A stretch of DNA of 64,000 nucleotides from Flavobacterium hibernum (GTDB lineage Bacteria > Bacteroidota > Bacteroidia > Flavobacteriales > Flavobacteriaceae): contig NZ_JPRK01000014.1 in the NCBI RefSeq assembly GCF_000832125.1, positions 62,001 to 126,000 of the forward strand, read 5' to 3'. The position numbers and the translations under genes are program-made. Below the pieces are notes generated by a model. It saw only the letters and a program-made list of their open reading frames with translations. It searched no databases and was not told the origin of the DNA. Shown piece after piece: positions 16,176 to 25,907 of this stretch. Within the stretch, counting starts at the first letter, position 1, and every line of letters begins with the position of its first letter.

Positions 16176-16684
16176 TATTTTGTTGTAAAGTGCAGTTGAA
16201 CAATATTTTCTGCAATTAGTTTATTTTCTTTTATTTCAAGAATTTTATCAGCTGGTATATGACTAACAAGAAGTGCTCCTGCAGTTGTTAAAATGGGAAG
16301 ATAGTTGATGTAAAATTCGTCTGCATTACCTTCTTTAAGAAAAGATTGATAGGTATAGGTACCCCCAGCAACAAATATTTTTGAATATCCTTTTGTTTTG
16401 TAAAATTCCATAACCGCATCTATATTCTTTAAAACGGTTACCCCTTCGAGTTCTTCTTTGCAATTTGCCGAAAGTACTGCGATTTCTACTCCTTTAAAGG
16501 CTTCAAGAGCATTAGGGTTACTGGAAAAGAGGCGGTATGTATTTAATCCGATCACCATATTTCCTGTTTGGTGCGCTAAACCTATACAGTCCTGAAATAA
16601 CTCGACTGGTATTTGATAATTGCCTTCGCTTGTCAATAAAATTAGTCCATTAGCTGAAACGGCTACATAAATAATTGTTTTCAT
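16175..16684 (-). CDS. Dihydrofolate reductase-like / RibD C-terminal domain protein
   Basis: A 169-residue protein. The opening MKTIIYVAVSANGLI and a MVIGLNTYRLF segment are the DHFR/RibD C-domain signature, with KIFVAGGTYTYQSFL the conserved nucleotide-binding GG loop. Such stand-alone proteins are common near AraC-type regulators and probably reduce flavin- or folate-like compounds with NADPH, but their true substrate is rarely known. The stop overlaps the next start by one base (TAATG), so the two are coupled. It would be cytosolic. Confidence 0.82.
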   Translation of the reverse strand: MKTIIYVAVSANGLILLTSEGNYQIPVELFQDCIGLAHQTGNMVIGLNTYRLFSSNPNALEAFKGVEIAVLSANCKEELEGVTVLKNIDAVMEFYKTKGYSKIFVAGGTYTYQSFLKEGNADEFYINYLPILTTAGALLVSHIPADKILEIKENKLIAENIVQLHFTTK

Positions 16685-16755
16685 TGGTTATATATTTTTA
16701 AGCAAAATTACTTCGCATTAAAAGCATAAAATTGTACACAATGGACATTGAAAAT

Positions 16756-17559
16756 TTAAATGGAACACAGCGGGCCAAAATATTTAGCTCTTAAACCGGA
16801 TAGTTTTTTGAATTCTTTTGCAAAATGAGCCTGATCGTAATAACCAGATTGATAACCAACATCTGTTAATGAAGGAGTCGTTTCTTTGATTATCAATTGC
16901 CTGGCTAATTCAAATCGGGCTAAACGCTTGTAGGTTTGAATATTCACTCCTATTATCTGTTTAAACATTCGGGATAAATGACGATAGCTTATCTCTGTTC
17001 CTAATGTTATTTTATATTCAGGATCTGCTTGAATAGTTGCAGCAAGTTTTGCAAAACAAGAAATTTGTTCGGTAGTATTATTAAGTAATCCGATAAAAAA
17101 AGTATCTAGTAAATTTTGTCTTTCTTTTGTGTTTTTTGTCAGTTGAAGCGCTGTGGCAAGTGAGTCAACAGACTCTCCAAATACATCTTTTGCATCAATA
17201 ATAGTATTAGTCAGAAAAGAAGTCTGTGTAGTATTAAAAACAGAAAAAACAGAAGGACAACAATGAACTATAATAGTATCAATATCATTTTCATCAGGTT
17301 GTATTGTATGAATAGTATCATGTAATCCTACTATAGTAACAACAGGGCTTAATTTGTTATTTAATTTTGTTTTTTTGAAATTAAATATAAGTGAAGCATT
17401 AGCACTTGGCCATAAATTTTTTTTCACTATTCTTTCACTTGAAGAAGAAAAATGAATGTATTGATGAATGTAGAGCAGTAGTACATCTTTTTCTGGGGTA
17501 TTTATTTCATAGTGATATTGCATTGTGCTTTCTGATTCTTTCACAAGATTTATGGACAA
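16756..17559 (-). CDS. AraC-family transcription regulator
   Basis: A 267-residue protein. The N-terminal sensor has a DUF6597-like look (LLLYIHQYIHFSSSSERIV, then NLWPSANASLIFNF). The C-terminal 100 residues hold the AraC helix-turn-helix pair: ISYRHLSRMFKQIIGVNI and then LTDVGYQSGYYDQAHFAKEF. It sits upstream of the DHFR-like and NAD(P)-binding genes on the same strand with a 71-base gap, so it probably regulates them. The effector is unknown. Confidence 0.9.
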   Translation of the reverse strand: MSINLVKESESTMQYHYEINTPEKDVLLLYIHQYIHFSSSSERIVKKNLWPSANASLIFNFKKTKLNNKLSPVVTIVGLHDTIHTIQPDENDIDTIIVHCCPSVFSVFNTTQTSFLTNTIIDAKDVFGESVDSLATALQLTKNTKERQNLLDTFFIGLLNNTTEQISCFAKLAATIQADPEYKITLGTEISYRHLSRMFKQIIGVNIQTYKRLARFELARQLIIKETTPSLTDVGYQSGYYDQAHFAKEFKKLSGLRAKYFGPLCSI

Positions 17560-17673
17560 CTGGTAATTTGATATTTAAGGTAAGGCTTTAGGAAGATAGA
17601 ATTTCCAAAAAGAATAACAAATTTACGAATTTATCTTGCGATATAACCATAATTAATAAACAGAAGATTTATT

Positions 17674-18455
17674 GGTTCTGTCGCATCTAAAGCTAAGTTT
17701 TATCTTTGTCTTTTTTAAATTGTTAAACTCATGAATACGAAAGGTCATTGCTATCCGAAATCTATTATACTTCAGGCCGTATATTTCAAATTAAGATTTA
17801 CACTTAGTTACCGCGTTACCGCGATGTTGAAGAGATTATGAAAATGCGAGGAGTTTCTGTTGATCATGCCACGATTCAGCGTTGGGTGTATAAGTTTACA
17901 CCTTTGCTTGAGTCAGAGATGAAAAAGAGAAAAGGCAGAGTGGGTACGAGTTGGAGATTGGATGAGACCTATATCAAAGTAAAAGGGATTTGGTGTTATT
18001 TATATCGAGCGGTAGATAAATCAGGCCATACAGTAGACTTTCTATTGACCAGAAAAAGACTGAGAATAAGTGCTCAGTCGTTTCTAATTAAAGCAATTAG
18101 TAATAACTCGGGCCAAGAGTAATAAACATTGATAAAAGCGGTTCTAATACTGAAGTGATCAAAGTATATAACAAACGTTCGTTCTCAAAGATTAAAATCC
18201 GACAGTGTAAATATCTCAACAATATGGTAGAACAGGATCATCGTTTTATCAAGTGGCTCATACAAAACGGATTAGGCTTTAAAAGTTTTGAATCTGCAAA
18301 GAAAACTTTAACGGGTATTGAGGTTGTTCATATGCTTAGAAAGAATCAGATGGTCAATCCCAGGGAAACTATGTTTAAATCCTTTTGTAAATTGGCGGGC
18401 TAACTTTTAAATTACATAAATTCTTATATTTGAGTCTGACAGATGCGACAGAACC
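17674..18455. mobile_element. IS6-family insertion sequence, inactivated
   Basis: Terminal inverted repeats GGTTCTGTCGCATCT (left, 17674-17688) and their exact complement at the right end (18441-18455) enclose 782 bases, the usual size of IS6-family elements. The transposase reading frame inside is broken at least twice. The 8-base sequences flanking the two ends (GATTTATT left, AAGTTTTT right) do not match, so no target duplication is seen. The element separates the AraC/DHFR group from the HTCS gene. Confidence 0.88.
17730..18403 (+). pseudogene. IS6-family transposase, frameshifted
   Basis: The frame begins MNTKGHCYPKSIILQAVYFK, the normal IS6 start. An exact 8-base tandem duplication, GTTACCGC at 17807-17814 and 17815-17822, shifts the frame; a second frame (from 17838) continues MKMRGVSVDHATIQRW, with the DDE core residues in SWRLDETYIKVKG. 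A second shift near 18100 breaks this frame before the third part, which resumes as INIDKSGSNTE and KYLNNMVEQDHRFIKW. The catalytic glutamate region (EQDHRFIK) is present. The enzyme therefore cannot be made in one piece. Confidence 0.88.
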
Positions 18456-18535
18456 AAGTTTTTAAATATTAAAAAAGAATACAGAATTGGGTTTTTGCAT
18501 AAAATCAAGATTTATTTTTTTTGAGATAAAAAGCA

Positions 18536-21500
18536 TTAAAGCCTTTTATTCATAGCAATATATTCAGATGGTGTCATCGAAAAATGTTTTTGAAAGTTTC
18601 TGCCAAAACTTGTTTGCGATTTATAGCCCACTTTTTCGGCAATTTCATAGATTTTAAAATTCTCATTCAAAAGTAGTTCTGCAGCTCTTTTCAAACGTAC
18701 AATATTGATGAGCTCATTCGGGCTTAAGTTCGAAATATCTTTGATTTTTCGGTATAAAGTCGAACGGCTCATATTCATGATTTCTGCCAGAGATTCTACA
18801 CTTAAATCAGAATCAGTAATATTTTTTAAAATCTCTTCGTCCAGTTTTTTAAGAAATTTTTCATCGGTTTTATTATGTGCAATACTTTTAATATGAGAAA
18901 GGGGCGAACTAGCATAATAATTCATAATCTGTTTTCGATTTTCGATCAGATTATTTGCATGAACTTTCAAATAGTCCATAGAGAAAGGTTTTGCAATATA
19001 CGCATCGGCGCCAGCTCCAAGACCATCAATTTGTGATTTTAGCGAGTTTTTAGCCGTAAGCAAAATAACCGGAATATGACTCGTTTCCAAATTAGCTTTG
19101 ATTTCTTTACACAAAGTAATCCCGTCCATAACCGGCATCGAGACATCACTTATCACCAATTGAATATTTTCATTATGAATGATTTTCAGGGCATTTTCGC
19201 CATTATCTGCTTTTAAAACCGTGTAGATTGACGACATTTCTGCGGTAATAAAATTCAGTAAATCTTCATTGTCCTCTACAATCAAAAGCTGAGGTTTCTC
19301 GTGTTTGTTTTCGATTTCAGTAATTTCAGATTCTGTTTCAATTTCTTCTTTTTCAGGTTCATTATAAAACATAAATTCTTCTTCCTGACGAAGCGGAACC
19401 ACAAGTTCAAAAATATTCAGTTTCGAATCCGGAATTACCTGCAGACTTCCGTGATGTAATTGTGTGAGCGAATGTGCCAGAGAAAGCCCAATTCCGGTTC
19501 CGGAAGTTGCATCCATATTATCGACCCTGAAAAATGGCTCGAAAATTTTATCTTTCAAATGAGACGGAATTAGATTCCCGTCATTCTTTACTATCAAAGT
19601 CAGTTTCTTTTCGTCCCTAAAAAGTGTAATAGAAACCTTTTCGTTTGCGTATTTAATGGCATTATTCATCAAATTGCTCAGGATTTTTTTGAAAGCCTCC
19701 TTGTCTACAAAAGCAGAAATATCTTTATCTCCCAATTCCAGTTCAAATTCAATAGCTCTTTCCTCAATCAGTTGACTGAATCTTAAATGAAAATTGCGAA
19801 CCATCGATGAAATATTCGCTTCGACAAAAGTCAGTTTCAATCCGCCAATTTCCGACTTTCTAAAATCCAGTAATTCATTCACCAATTTCAATAATCGTGA
19901 TGTATTTTTTTTCATTATAGAAAGATTCTGAGGGACTTCAGGTAATTGATGTTCCATCACCAAAAGTTTTTCTAAAGGTCCCTTTATCAATGTCAAAGGT
20001 GTTCTGATTTCGTGCGCCACATTGGTAAAAAAATCAATTTTAGCCTGATAGATTTCTTTTTCTTTTTCGTCGTTGAGATGCTTTATTTTTCGATTGTTTT
20101 TAATCTGGGTTAAGTGTTGCGAGTAACGTATGATGTAATAAAATGCGCCGCAAACAAGCAGAAAATAAAAAAAGTAAGCGTAAGAACTCGCCCAAAACGG
20201 AGGCAAAATCCTGATTTTTAATTCTACTTCTTTACTCCAAACTCCAAAACTATTTAGTGATTTTACTTTAAATACATAATTGCCAGGAGCTAGTTCAGTA
20301 AAGAAAACTTTGTGGTTGCGCTCCAGGTAAACCCAGTCATTGTTTACGTTTTCAAGTTTATACCAATATTCGGTAAGTTCCGGAGCTGTATAATTTAAAG
20401 AAGCAAATTCAAGATTAAACGACGATTGACTGCTGTTGAGTTCCAGTTCGTCAATATGAGAAATAGATTGTTTTATAGGCGAATCGTTTCCGTTGGCATC
20501 GATATCTTTATTGTTAATCTGCAAATTGGTTATAAAGATAGACGGAGTGTATTTGTTTTTGGTAAAATTCTTCGGGTTGAAACTAATCATTCCGTTGAGG
20601 TTTCCAAAATACATATCGCCGTTTGTATCTTTAAACGCCGATGCATAATTAAACTGATCGCTCAATAAACCGTTTGCCGTTGTATAAATTTTTATGCTTT
20701 TATGGTCCGGGCCAAATTTTACCAAACCTTTAGAAGTTGTCAGCCATAAATTTTTAGCATCATCTTCTAAAATAGAATAGACAACATTGCTTGGAAAACC
20801 ATTTTTGGTAGTGAATTTTTTAAAAGCTCTTGTTTTTTTATCAAATAAATCCAGACCATTTTCAGTGGCAAACCATAGATTTTTCGAACTGTCTTCAAAT
20901 ATATAATTGATAGAATTATTGCTAATGCCATTCGGGTTTTTATAATCATAGATAAAAACCTCTTTCTTTTTGGTCTTCGGGTTGTAATAAAATAAACCAT
21001 CGCGATAACTTCCGGCCCACAAGTTTCCGTCGCTATCTTCTTTATAATTGGTGTAATGTGTAGTTTCCGGAAATATTTTTAAAGTATCGAAATTATCATT
21101 TTGCTCATTATACTTATAAAGTCCCATTGTGGTAATAACAATTAGTTCGTCTTTTTTGTTTTGATAAAAAGAAAAAATAAAGTTACTTCGCAATCCCGAT
21201 GAAGGATTATTGGCACTATAATGTTTGAGCACCGCACCCGTATTTCTGTCCAAAACATCTAAACCATGCTCAAAAGTTCCCACCCAAATTTTGTCTTTTC
21301 TGGGCATCAGGGCATGTATATTGTAATAGGAAACACCGTTTTTACTTCCGTTAGGTAAATAGGAGGTAAACTGCTGCGTTTTTGGATTAAATCGGTTTAA
21401 GCCCGCATCTTCAGTTCCAATCCAGAGATCACCTTTATCATCTTTATGAATTTCCCTTATGGCGCTTCCGCTAATGGAATTTTGTCCCTTTTGCGGAAAA

Positions 21501-22492
21501 TATTTCTTGAATTGCGTGTATTGTTTTTGATGGTAATTAATACCGCCAAAATAGGTTCCAATCCAAATACCGTTTTCTTTATCTATAGTGATCGAATAAG
21601 CTGCATTGTCTGAAATAGCATAAGGATCATTGTAATTTTTTTTGAGATTTACATTCACTTTTGTTTTCAGGTTGTAAACATAAACGCCAGATTCGCTGGC
21701 AATCCAGAGTTCGTCATCGCCTTTCTTTTTAAATTGGCGCACATAAACCGGATTTTTACTCGAAAATTGTAAACATGAAGTAGTTTTATTCGGAATATTA
21801 TACACCAAAACACCATCGTCCTGCGTACCAATTACAATATTGTTTTTATCTAATGCATAAATAACGGTGATTCTAAAATTAGCTGAATTTACCGGAGGCG
21901 TTATCGGAATATTTTCGAACGAAAGATTTTCTTCAGAATAACGGTAGATTTTGTTTAATGATGAAGCCCAAATTTGGTCATTTACATCCCGCGAAATCGA
22001 AGTCACGATAAAATACTTATTCGGATTAAAAGTTTTGGTTTCTTTCTTTATCGTCGAATATTTGTACAGAATATTGCCTGAAATAAACCAGATATTTCCG
22101 TTTTTATCATGGTTGATATCGTTGATCCGGTCATTAATAGCTTCATTTAAAACAGTAAATTCATCTGTCTTTTTATTGTATTGATACAAACCTTTATCTG
22201 TACCTACCCAAATCACACCTTTATATTCATGAAGAGACTGAATGTAATTGCTTCCTAAACTATGAATAGGGTTGCCATTACTGCGATATGTTTTAAATCG
22301 ATAACCATCAAATCGGTTCAAACCATCTTTGGTTCCAAACCACATAAAACCATCTTCGTCCTGTAAAGAAGTCAAAACGGTGTTGTTTGAAAGTCCTTCT
22401 TCAACCTGAAAATGTTTAAAATAATATTCTTGTGCCTGAGTAAAATTTATCGAAAAAATCAATAAAAATGAAAAAAGAAAGAATTTACGCAT
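18536..22492 (-). CDS. Hybrid two-component system sensor/regulator (HTCS) of the polysaccharide locus
   Basis: A 1318-residue single-chain regulator. After a signal peptide (about 1-20) come beta-propeller Reg_prop repeats (QDEDGFMWFGTKDGLNRF and many like it) and a Y_Y_Y domain, forming the periplasmic sensor. A membrane helix follows at about 770-790. Next are HisKA (HEIRTPLTLIKG, about 827), HATPase (GTGIGLSLAHSL, about 999), a receiver (VISDVSMPVMDG, phospho-Asp about 1117) and an AraC helix-turn-helix at the C-terminus. HTCS proteins bind oligosaccharides in the periplasm and activate SusC/SusD genes. It is divergent from the SusC gene with a 390-base gap, so it is probably the regulator of the locus at 22.9-35.6 kb. 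Confidence 0.95.
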   Translation of the reverse strand: MRKFFLFSFLLIFSINFTQAQEYYFKHFQVEEGLSNNTVLTSLQDEDGFMWFGTKDGLNRFDGYRFKTYRSNGNPIHSLGSNYIQSLHEYKGVIWVGTDKGLYQYNKKTDEFTVLNEAINDRINDINHDKNGNIWFISGNILYKYSTIKKETKTFNPNKYFIVTSISRDVNDQIWASSLNKIYRYSEENLSFENIPITPPVNSANFRITVIYALDKNNIVIGTQDDGVLVYNIPNKTTSCLQFSSKNPVYVRQFKKKGDDELWIASESGVYVYNLKTKVNVNLKKNYNDPYAISDNAAYSITIDKENGIWIGTYFGGINYHQKQYTQFKKYFPQKGQNSISGSAIREIHKDDKGDLWIGTEDAGLNRFNPKTQQFTSYLPNGSKNGVSYYNIHALMPRKDKIWVGTFEHGLDVLDRNTGAVLKHYSANNPSSGLRSNFIFSFYQNKKDELIVITTMGLYKYNEQNDNFDTLKIFPETTHYTNYKEDSDGNLWAGSYRDGLFYYNPKTKKKEVFIYDYKNPNGISNNSINYIFEDSSKNLWFATENGLDLFDKKTRAFKKFTTKNGFPSNVVYSILEDDAKNLWLTTSKGLVKFGPDHKSIKIYTTANGLLSDQFNYASAFKDTNGDMYFGNLNGMISFNPKNFTKNKYTPSIFITNLQINNKDIDANGNDSPIKQSISHIDELELNSSQSSFNLEFASLNYTAPELTEYWYKLENVNNDWVYLERNHKVFFTELAPGNYVFKVKSLNSFGVWSKEVELKIRILPPFWASSYAYFFYFLLVCGAFYYIIRYSQHLTQIKNNRKIKHLNDEKEKEIYQAKIDFFTNVAHEIRTPLTLIKGPLEKLLVMEHQLPEVPQNLSIMKKNTSRLLKLVNELLDFRKSEIGGLKLTFVEANISSMVRNFHLRFSQLIEERAIEFELELGDKDISAFVDKEAFKKILSNLMNNAIKYANEKVSITLFRDEKKLTLIVKNDGNLIPSHLKDKIFEPFFRVDNMDATSGTGIGLSLAHSLTQLHHGSLQVIPDSKLNIFELVVPLRQEEEFMFYNEPEKEEIETESEITEIENKHEKPQLLIVEDNEDLLNFITAEMSSIYTVLKADNGENALKIIHNENIQLVISDVSMPVMDGITLCKEIKANLETSHIPVILLTAKNSLKSQIDGLGAGADAYIAKPFSMDYLKVHANNLIENRKQIMNYYASSPLSHIKSIAHNKTDEKFLKKLDEEILKNITDSDLSVESLAEIMNMSRSTLYRKIKDISNLSPNELINIVRLKRAAELLLNENFKIYEIAEKVGYKSQTSFGRNFQKHFSMTPSEYIAMNKRL

Positions 22493-22882
22493 TGTTGTGT
22501 TATTTAAGATAAAATCATGTTTTAATCAAATCGTGTCAATGTTCAACAAAATGATGCAAACCGCTGTTTAATTGGATATAATTATACGATTTGACTCATT
22601 TAAGATAGAAATTGACACAAATGAATCATTTTATTTTGAATTAAAATCATCTACTTTGACTTTTTAAATAAGTGATATTGACAATTTTTTAGGTTAAAAA
22701 ATAAGACATCAATAAAATTAACTTTAAAAAATAACAACATTACCACTTTTGAATTAAAATGAACACATTATTATTACTAACCAATTAAAAATGGTACGTC
22801 GCCAGCACAAAGACGTTTAAAACTTTACAAATTTAATTTACAAAACCAACCAAAAAAGGAAACTATCTAAAATGAAAAATCA
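22493..22882. other. Divergent control region between HTCS gene and susC
   Basis: About 390 AT-rich bases between two divergent genes of one locus. Several TTGAC-containing stretches occur (TTTGACTCATTT, ATTGACACAAATG, TTTGACTTT, ATTGACAATT near 22588-22687), which could be sites for the HTCS regulator. I cannot identify a certain -7 box. Confidence 0.4.
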
Positions 22883-25800
22883 ATGAAAACAAAGTTCACT
22901 CAAATTTTAAAGCAGAGATATTACCTCTTGTTTTTCTTTAGTTTATTAGTGCAGCAAATGCACGCGCAACAGCAAATAACCATAACAGGAAAAGTAGCCT
23001 CTGCAACAGGAGAACCCATTCCGTTTGCAAATGTTGTGATCAAGAATACCAAAAACGGTGCAGTTACCGATTTCGACGGAAGATATAAGATTACAGCAGC
23101 TTCAAATCAAACTCTGATTTTTAGTTCGCAGGGATATAAAACAATCGAAATTGCGATAAATAATGCTACAACAGTCGACGCCACTTTAGCTGAAGATGCA
23201 ATGAAACTCGACGAAATTGTGGTTGTAGGTTACGGTTCTCAACAGAAAAAAGACCTTACAGGAGCCGTTTCTCTGGTAAAAGCCGGAGAAATTCAAAAAC
23301 GTCAGGTTACAACTGTCGCAGACGGACTTCAGGGTTTAGTTACCGGAGTTAAAGTTCGTGGCGGTGGTCGCCCGGGACAGGAAGCGAATATTGAAATTCG
23401 TGGTTTAAAAAATCTTCAAAATACCAATCCATTATATGTAATTGATGGTGTAATTACTTCAGCAAACAGGGATTTTAACCCAAATGATATCGAAACTATT
23501 CAGGTTTTAAAAGATGCATCTGCAGCAGCAATTTACGGTTCAAGAGCGGCAAATGGTGTAATCATCATTACAACCAAAAAAGGTAAAAAAGGACCACTTA
23601 AGGTTGAAGCTTCTGTGAAATCAAGTATTACCACAATGCCAAGATATGATTTAATGGGAACCGAGGAGTTTGCAAAATTAAATAATCAGGCATATGATAA
23701 TGCGGGATATCCAAGACAAAATCTTAATATGGCTGTTAATACAGACTGGCAGGATGCTGTTTTTCAAACCGGAATGATCAATGATTACAATGTAAGTGTT
23801 TCCGGAGGGGGAGAGAACTCAACCTTTTTTATGTCAGGAAATTATTTTGACAATAAAGGAACAGTTGTAGGAACAGATTTTGACAGAATTTCATTCCGTG
23901 TAAATGCAAGTGGAACTAAAGGAATTTTTAGTATTGGAGAAAACATTGCGATCAGCAATTCGAAAACAGATGAAATGTCTGGAAATCCAATTATTGATGT
24001 TTACAGAATGACGCCAACAATTCCGCTTTATGATGCTGCAAATCCTGGAGGATATGGTTACGGAAAACAAGGAGTAGCAGATACTTTTGGTACAAATCCT
24101 TTAGCAATTGCTGATTTTTCGAATGCAATAAATGAAAATTTCAGAATCAGAGGAAATGTCTGGTCAGAATTAAAATTGGCTTCGTGGTTAAAATACCGTT
24201 TCAATTTTGGATATGAAACTAGTTTTGATTCTTATAAATTTTTAAGAAAAATAGGAAACTGGACATTAAATCAACCGGTGGATCCTTCTATTATTGATCA
24301 AAATAAAGGAAGATCTGAAACGATGTTGTTTGAAAACACCTTGAATTTCAAAAAACAATTTGGAAAACATGATTTGACAATTTTAGTGGGGCAGACTTTT
24401 CAAAAAGATAAATACGAGCAAATTTATGGAACAAAGAGAAATATTCCGATAAACTCAGGAACGGGTCAATATTATCAGGTTTTAAATCAGGGAGATTCAC
24501 CGGTAGTTGGTGGTTTTATCAATGAGGCTTCGCTGGCATCTTATTTAGGAAGATTAGAGTACAATTATGATAATCGTTACTTATTTAATGCTGTTTTGAG
24601 ACGCGACGGATCATCAAGATTTAGTGACGAAAACAAATGGGGAAATTTCCCTTCTGTTTCTGCAGGATGGAGAGTAAATAATGAATCTTTCTTTAAATCT
24701 GAATTTATTAAAGATCTGAAATTACGAGCAAGTTATGGAGAATTAGGTTCTGGTAACATTGGAAATTACGAATACAAAAGTTTCGTGAATAATTTTGGAC
24801 AAATTGTGTTAGGAACAGGACAGACTTTGTATCCATCTGCAACTCAGGTAAAATTATCTAATTCTCAGTTACGTTGGGAAAAACTAAAACAAACCAATCT
24901 TGGATTAGATCTTGGAGTTTTAAATAATGATTTACGTTTTACGGCAGATTATTTTATTGCCCGTACAGAAGATGTATTATTTGGTTTTCCAATTTTATTA
25001 ACAACAGGAAATGACGGAGGAAATCCTATTTCTAATGCCGCAACTGTTGAAAACAAAGGTATTGAACTGGAATTGGCTTACAGCAAAAAAATTAATGAAT
25101 TCTCATTTAATGCTTCTGTAAACTTTACAAAAGTAAATAACAAATTGGTGTCTTTAGGAAATGGTCAAAACGAAAACATCGTTGGAAATACAATGACAAG
25201 AGCAGGATCTCCTGTAGGAATGTGGTATGTATTGCAAACTGATGGATTGTTTCAAAATCAAGCTGAAATAGCCAACTATAAAAATGCTGACGGAAAAGTA
25301 ATTATGCCAGGTGCAGTACCAGGAGATATCCGTTTTAAAGATGTTAATGGCGACGGACAAATTACAAGTGATGACAAAGCAATTGTTGGAAGCCCGTGGC
25401 CTGAATTTGAGATGGGTTTAAATGCAGGAGCAGAATACAAAGGTTTTGATTTTTCTATGAACTGGATTGCTTCTCACGGAGCAACTGTTTATGACGGTTT
25501 TAGAAGCGTTGTAGATCGTTTTGACGACAATAGTAATTACAGAGCAGGAATTCAGCCGTGGACACCTGAGAACCCAAATACTGATTTCCCGAGAGTAACA
25601 AAAGGTTCAACTTTAAACTCAAGAGGAGATAGTGACCGATTCTTAGAAAATGGCGATTTTATCAGACTTAAATATATTGGGTTTGGTTATAATTTGCCAG
25701 AACGTATCTTGAATAAATCAGGAATTGCAAGAGCAAGATTAACATTATCAGCACAAAATATTATTACAATTACAAAATACAAAGGTTTAGATCCTGAATT

Positions 25801-25891
25801 TTCAAACGGTAATATTTTTGAAAGAGGTGTAGATAACGGAGCTTTCCCAAATCTTAGAACATATTCTTTTGGAGTTGAATTTAGCTTTTAA
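22883..25891 (+). CDS. SusC/RagA-type TonB-dependent outer membrane transporter
   Basis: A 1002-residue outer membrane barrel. After a signal peptide ending about HAQQQ comes a carboxypeptidase-D-like domain (residues about 30-110), then the plug starting DEIVVVGYGSQQKKDLTGAV and containing NPLYVIDGV and IEIRGLKN, then the beta-barrel ending NLRTYSFGVEFSF. SusC proteins import oligosaccharides with TonB energy, sealed by a SusD lid. The SusD gene follows after 16 bases in the same operon. The 1002-residue length is normal. The preceding ATG at 22871 is in another frame, so 22883 is taken. Confidence 0.95.
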   Translation: MKTKFTQILKQRYYLLFFFSLLVQQMHAQQQITITGKVASATGEPIPFANVVIKNTKNGAVTDFDGRYKITAASNQTLIFSSQGYKTIEIAINNATTVDATLAEDAMKLDEIVVVGYGSQQKKDLTGAVSLVKAGEIQKRQVTTVADGLQGLVTGVKVRGGGRPGQEANIEIRGLKNLQNTNPLYVIDGVITSANRDFNPNDIETIQVLKDASAAAIYGSRAANGVIIITTKKGKKGPLKVEASVKSSITTMPRYDLMGTEEFAKLNNQAYDNAGYPRQNLNMAVNTDWQDAVFQTGMINDYNVSVSGGGENSTFFMSGNYFDNKGTVVGTDFDRISFRVNASGTKGIFSIGENIAISNSKTDEMSGNPIIDVYRMTPTIPLYDAANPGGYGYGKQGVADTFGTNPLAIADFSNAINENFRIRGNVWSELKLASWLKYRFNFGYETSFDSYKFLRKIGNWTLNQPVDPSIIDQNKGRSETMLFENTLNFKKQFGKHDLTILVGQTFQKDKYEQIYGTKRNIPINSGTGQYYQVLNQGDSPVVGGFINEASLASYLGRLEYNYDNRYLFNAVLRRDGSSRFSDENKWGNFPSVSAGWRVNNESFFKSEFIKDLKLRASYGELGSGNIGNYEYKSFVNNFGQIVLGTGQTLYPSATQVKLSNSQLRWEKLKQTNLGLDLGVLNNDLRFTADYFIARTEDVLFGFPILLTTGNDGGNPISNAATVENKGIELELAYSKKINEFSFNASVNFTKVNNKLVSLGNGQNENIVGNTMTRAGSPVGMWYVLQTDGLFQNQAEIANYKNADGKVIMPGAVPGDIRFKDVNGDGQITSDDKAIVGSPWPEFEMGLNAGAEYKGFDFSMNWIASHGATVYDGFRSVVDRFDDNSNYRAGIQPWTPENPNTDFPRVTKGSTLNSRGDSDRFLENGDFIRLKYIGFGYNLPERILNKSGIARARLTLSAQNIITITKYKGLDPEFSNGNIFERGVDNGAFPNLRTYSFGVEFSF

Positions 25892-25907
25892 TTAAAAAAA
25901 TAGGATA

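Noticed and set aside
17666..18463. 8-base target duplications around the IS6 element
   Set aside because: Flanks GATTTATT and AAGTTTTT do not match, so no duplication can be claimed.
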